The notes under the pieces were generated by a model, which ran no database searches, was not told the DNA's origin, and saw only the letters and a list, made by a program, of their open reading frames with translations. A program made the translations under genes and the position numbers. A DNA stretch of 64,000 bases from Cellulomonas sp. P24 (GTDB taxonomy: Bacteria; Actinomycetota; Actinomycetes; Actinomycetales; Cellulomonadaceae), in contig NZ_JAJDFX010000002.1 in the NCBI RefSeq assembly GCF_024704385.1, positions 992,001 through 1,056,000 of the forward strand. Direction: 5' to 3'. This document shows, piece by piece, positions 63,230 through 64,000 of the stretch (position 1 is the first letter of the stretch; each line of letters begins with the position of its first letter).

Positions 63230-64000
63230 GTGACGCGCCCCTCGGACTCCGGCCCCATCGACCGGGTGTCCCCCCGAGCGCTCGCCGTGTGGGGTGTGGC
63301 GCTGGTCGCGTACGTCGTCGCCGTCTTCGCGCGGACGTCGTTGTCGGCGACCGGGGTCGAGGCCGCGGTGCGGTTCCACGCCAGCTCGGCGGTGCTGTCC
63401 CTGTTCACCGTGCTCCAGCTCGCGGTGTACGCCGCGATGCAGATCCCCGCCGGGGCGACGGTCGACCGCATCGGCCCGCGCAAGGCCATCGCGATCGGCA
63501 CCGGTCTGATCGGGCTCGGCCAGCTCGCGATCGCGTTCGCGTCCGCCGTGCCCACCGCGATCGCGGCGCGCGTCCTCGTCGGCTCGGGCGACGCCTTCAT
63601 CTTCCTGAGCGTCGTGCGGCTCCTTCCGGCGTGGTTCCCCGGGCGGCACGTCGCCCTCGTCACCCAGCTGACGGGCATGGTCGGCCAGCTCGGACAGCTG
63701 CTGAGCCTCGGGCCCCTCGTCGGCGTCCTCGCCGTCCGGGGCTGGCAGGCCGCCTTCGTCGCCGCCGGGTCGATGACGCTGCTCGTCGGCGCGCTGGTGA
63801 TGGTCGCGGTCCGGGACGGGCGTCCGCACCAGACCCGCGCGGTCAGCACCGGCTCCGCCGTCGCCGCGTCGTCCGCGATCTCCACGACGGAGGCGACGGC
63901 CCTGCCACCGGCCGGGTCCGAACCGCTCACGTTCGACGAAGGCGGTGGCGCCCTGCGCAGGACGTGGCGGAACCCGGGTACGCGCGCGGGATTCTGGGTG
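63230..64000 (+). CDS. MFS transporter, N-terminal part (cut by window edge)
   Basis: The frame from GTG 63230 stays open to the window end (257 codons). Helices alternate in the MFS pattern, with the loop 2-3 signature region GATVDRIGPRKAIAIG and the R in helix 4 (GSGDAFIFLSVVRLLPAWF). A polar cytoplasmic loop follows helix 6. Resembles nitrate/oxalate- or drug-type MFS proteins; substrate unknown. Confidence 0.85.
   Translation, partial: MTRPSDSGPIDRVSPRALAVWGVALVAYVVAVFARTSLSATGVEAAVRFHASSAVLSLFTVLQLAVYAAMQIPAGATVDRIGPRKAIAIGTGLIGLGQLAIAFASAVPTAIAARVLVGSGDAFIFLSVVRLLPAWFPGRHVALVTQLTGMVGQLGQLLSLGPLVGVLAVRGWQAAFVAAGSMTLLVGALVMVAVRDGRPHQTRAVSTGSAVAASSAISTTEATALPPAGSEPLTFDEGGGALRRTWRNPGTRAGFWV

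Overview
The window is very GC-rich, densely packed DNA with GTG/ATG/TTG starts, many 1-4 bp gene overlaps, a WhiB1-type regulator, a PdtaS-type kinase, MoeZ, LCP proteins, a coproporphyrin-type HemQ/HemH pair and leaderless-style promoters. Together these point to an actinobacterium, most likely Micrococcales and Cellulomonas-like. The assignment is inference. No tRNA, rRNA, CRISPR array, insertion sequence or phage gene was found.

Region 1 (1-20.6 kb) is a surface-polysaccharide and envelope locus. It holds two tandem glycosyltransferases, a Wzm/Wzt-type exporter, a third glycosyltransferase, a GT-C-like membrane protein, a flippase, a UbiA-type decaprenyl-phosphate phosphoribosyltransferase with its PAP2 phosphatase, an RmlB-type dehydratase and two LCP proteins. 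Interleaved are three secreted proteins with unrelated N-terminal domains: an FG-GAP propeller, a SpoIID/LytB domain and a PGRP amidase. All three end in the same four-repeat DUF4214 tail, encoded by a nearly identical ~606 bp direct repeat. In all three genes a G tract inside the tail is one base too long, so the last part of the tail is out of frame. This is the most striking feature of the window.

Region 2 (20.7-38.8 kb) contains purEK, a GtrA protein, an OmpR-type two-component pair, a NarL-type two-component pair followed by a MacB-like ABC exporter, a lone 1430-residue FHA/FtsK ATPase with EssC-like architecture, whiB1, a PdtaS-like kinase and a DUF2505 protein.

Region 3 (38.8-49.9 kb) starts with an oligosaccharide ABC importer between two LacI paralogues. 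A good promoter lies upstream of the binding-protein gene, with two near-perfect CebR-type boxes, so cellobiose or a related beta-glucan oligomer is the likely substrate. It continues with glutamate dehydrogenase, a flavin monooxygenase, hemQ, hemH and a flavodoxin-like protein.

Region 4 (50-64 kb) has an FKBP lipoprotein, MarR, DUF1697 and NYN proteins, an ArsR-like regulator with conserved cysteines facing a molybdenum-cofactor cluster (mog-moaE-moaA converging on moaD, moeA, moeZ), a TetR/hydrolase pair, an HpcH-type aldolase, a CDF metal transporter, an unknown protein and the start of an MFS transporter.

Six genes or gene ends are disrupted by single-base changes in G or C runs: four sites in the three DUF4214 genes, one in a histidine kinase, one at the end of a permease. 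Either the assembly has homopolymer errors or some tracts are genuinely variable. Only raw reads can separate these.
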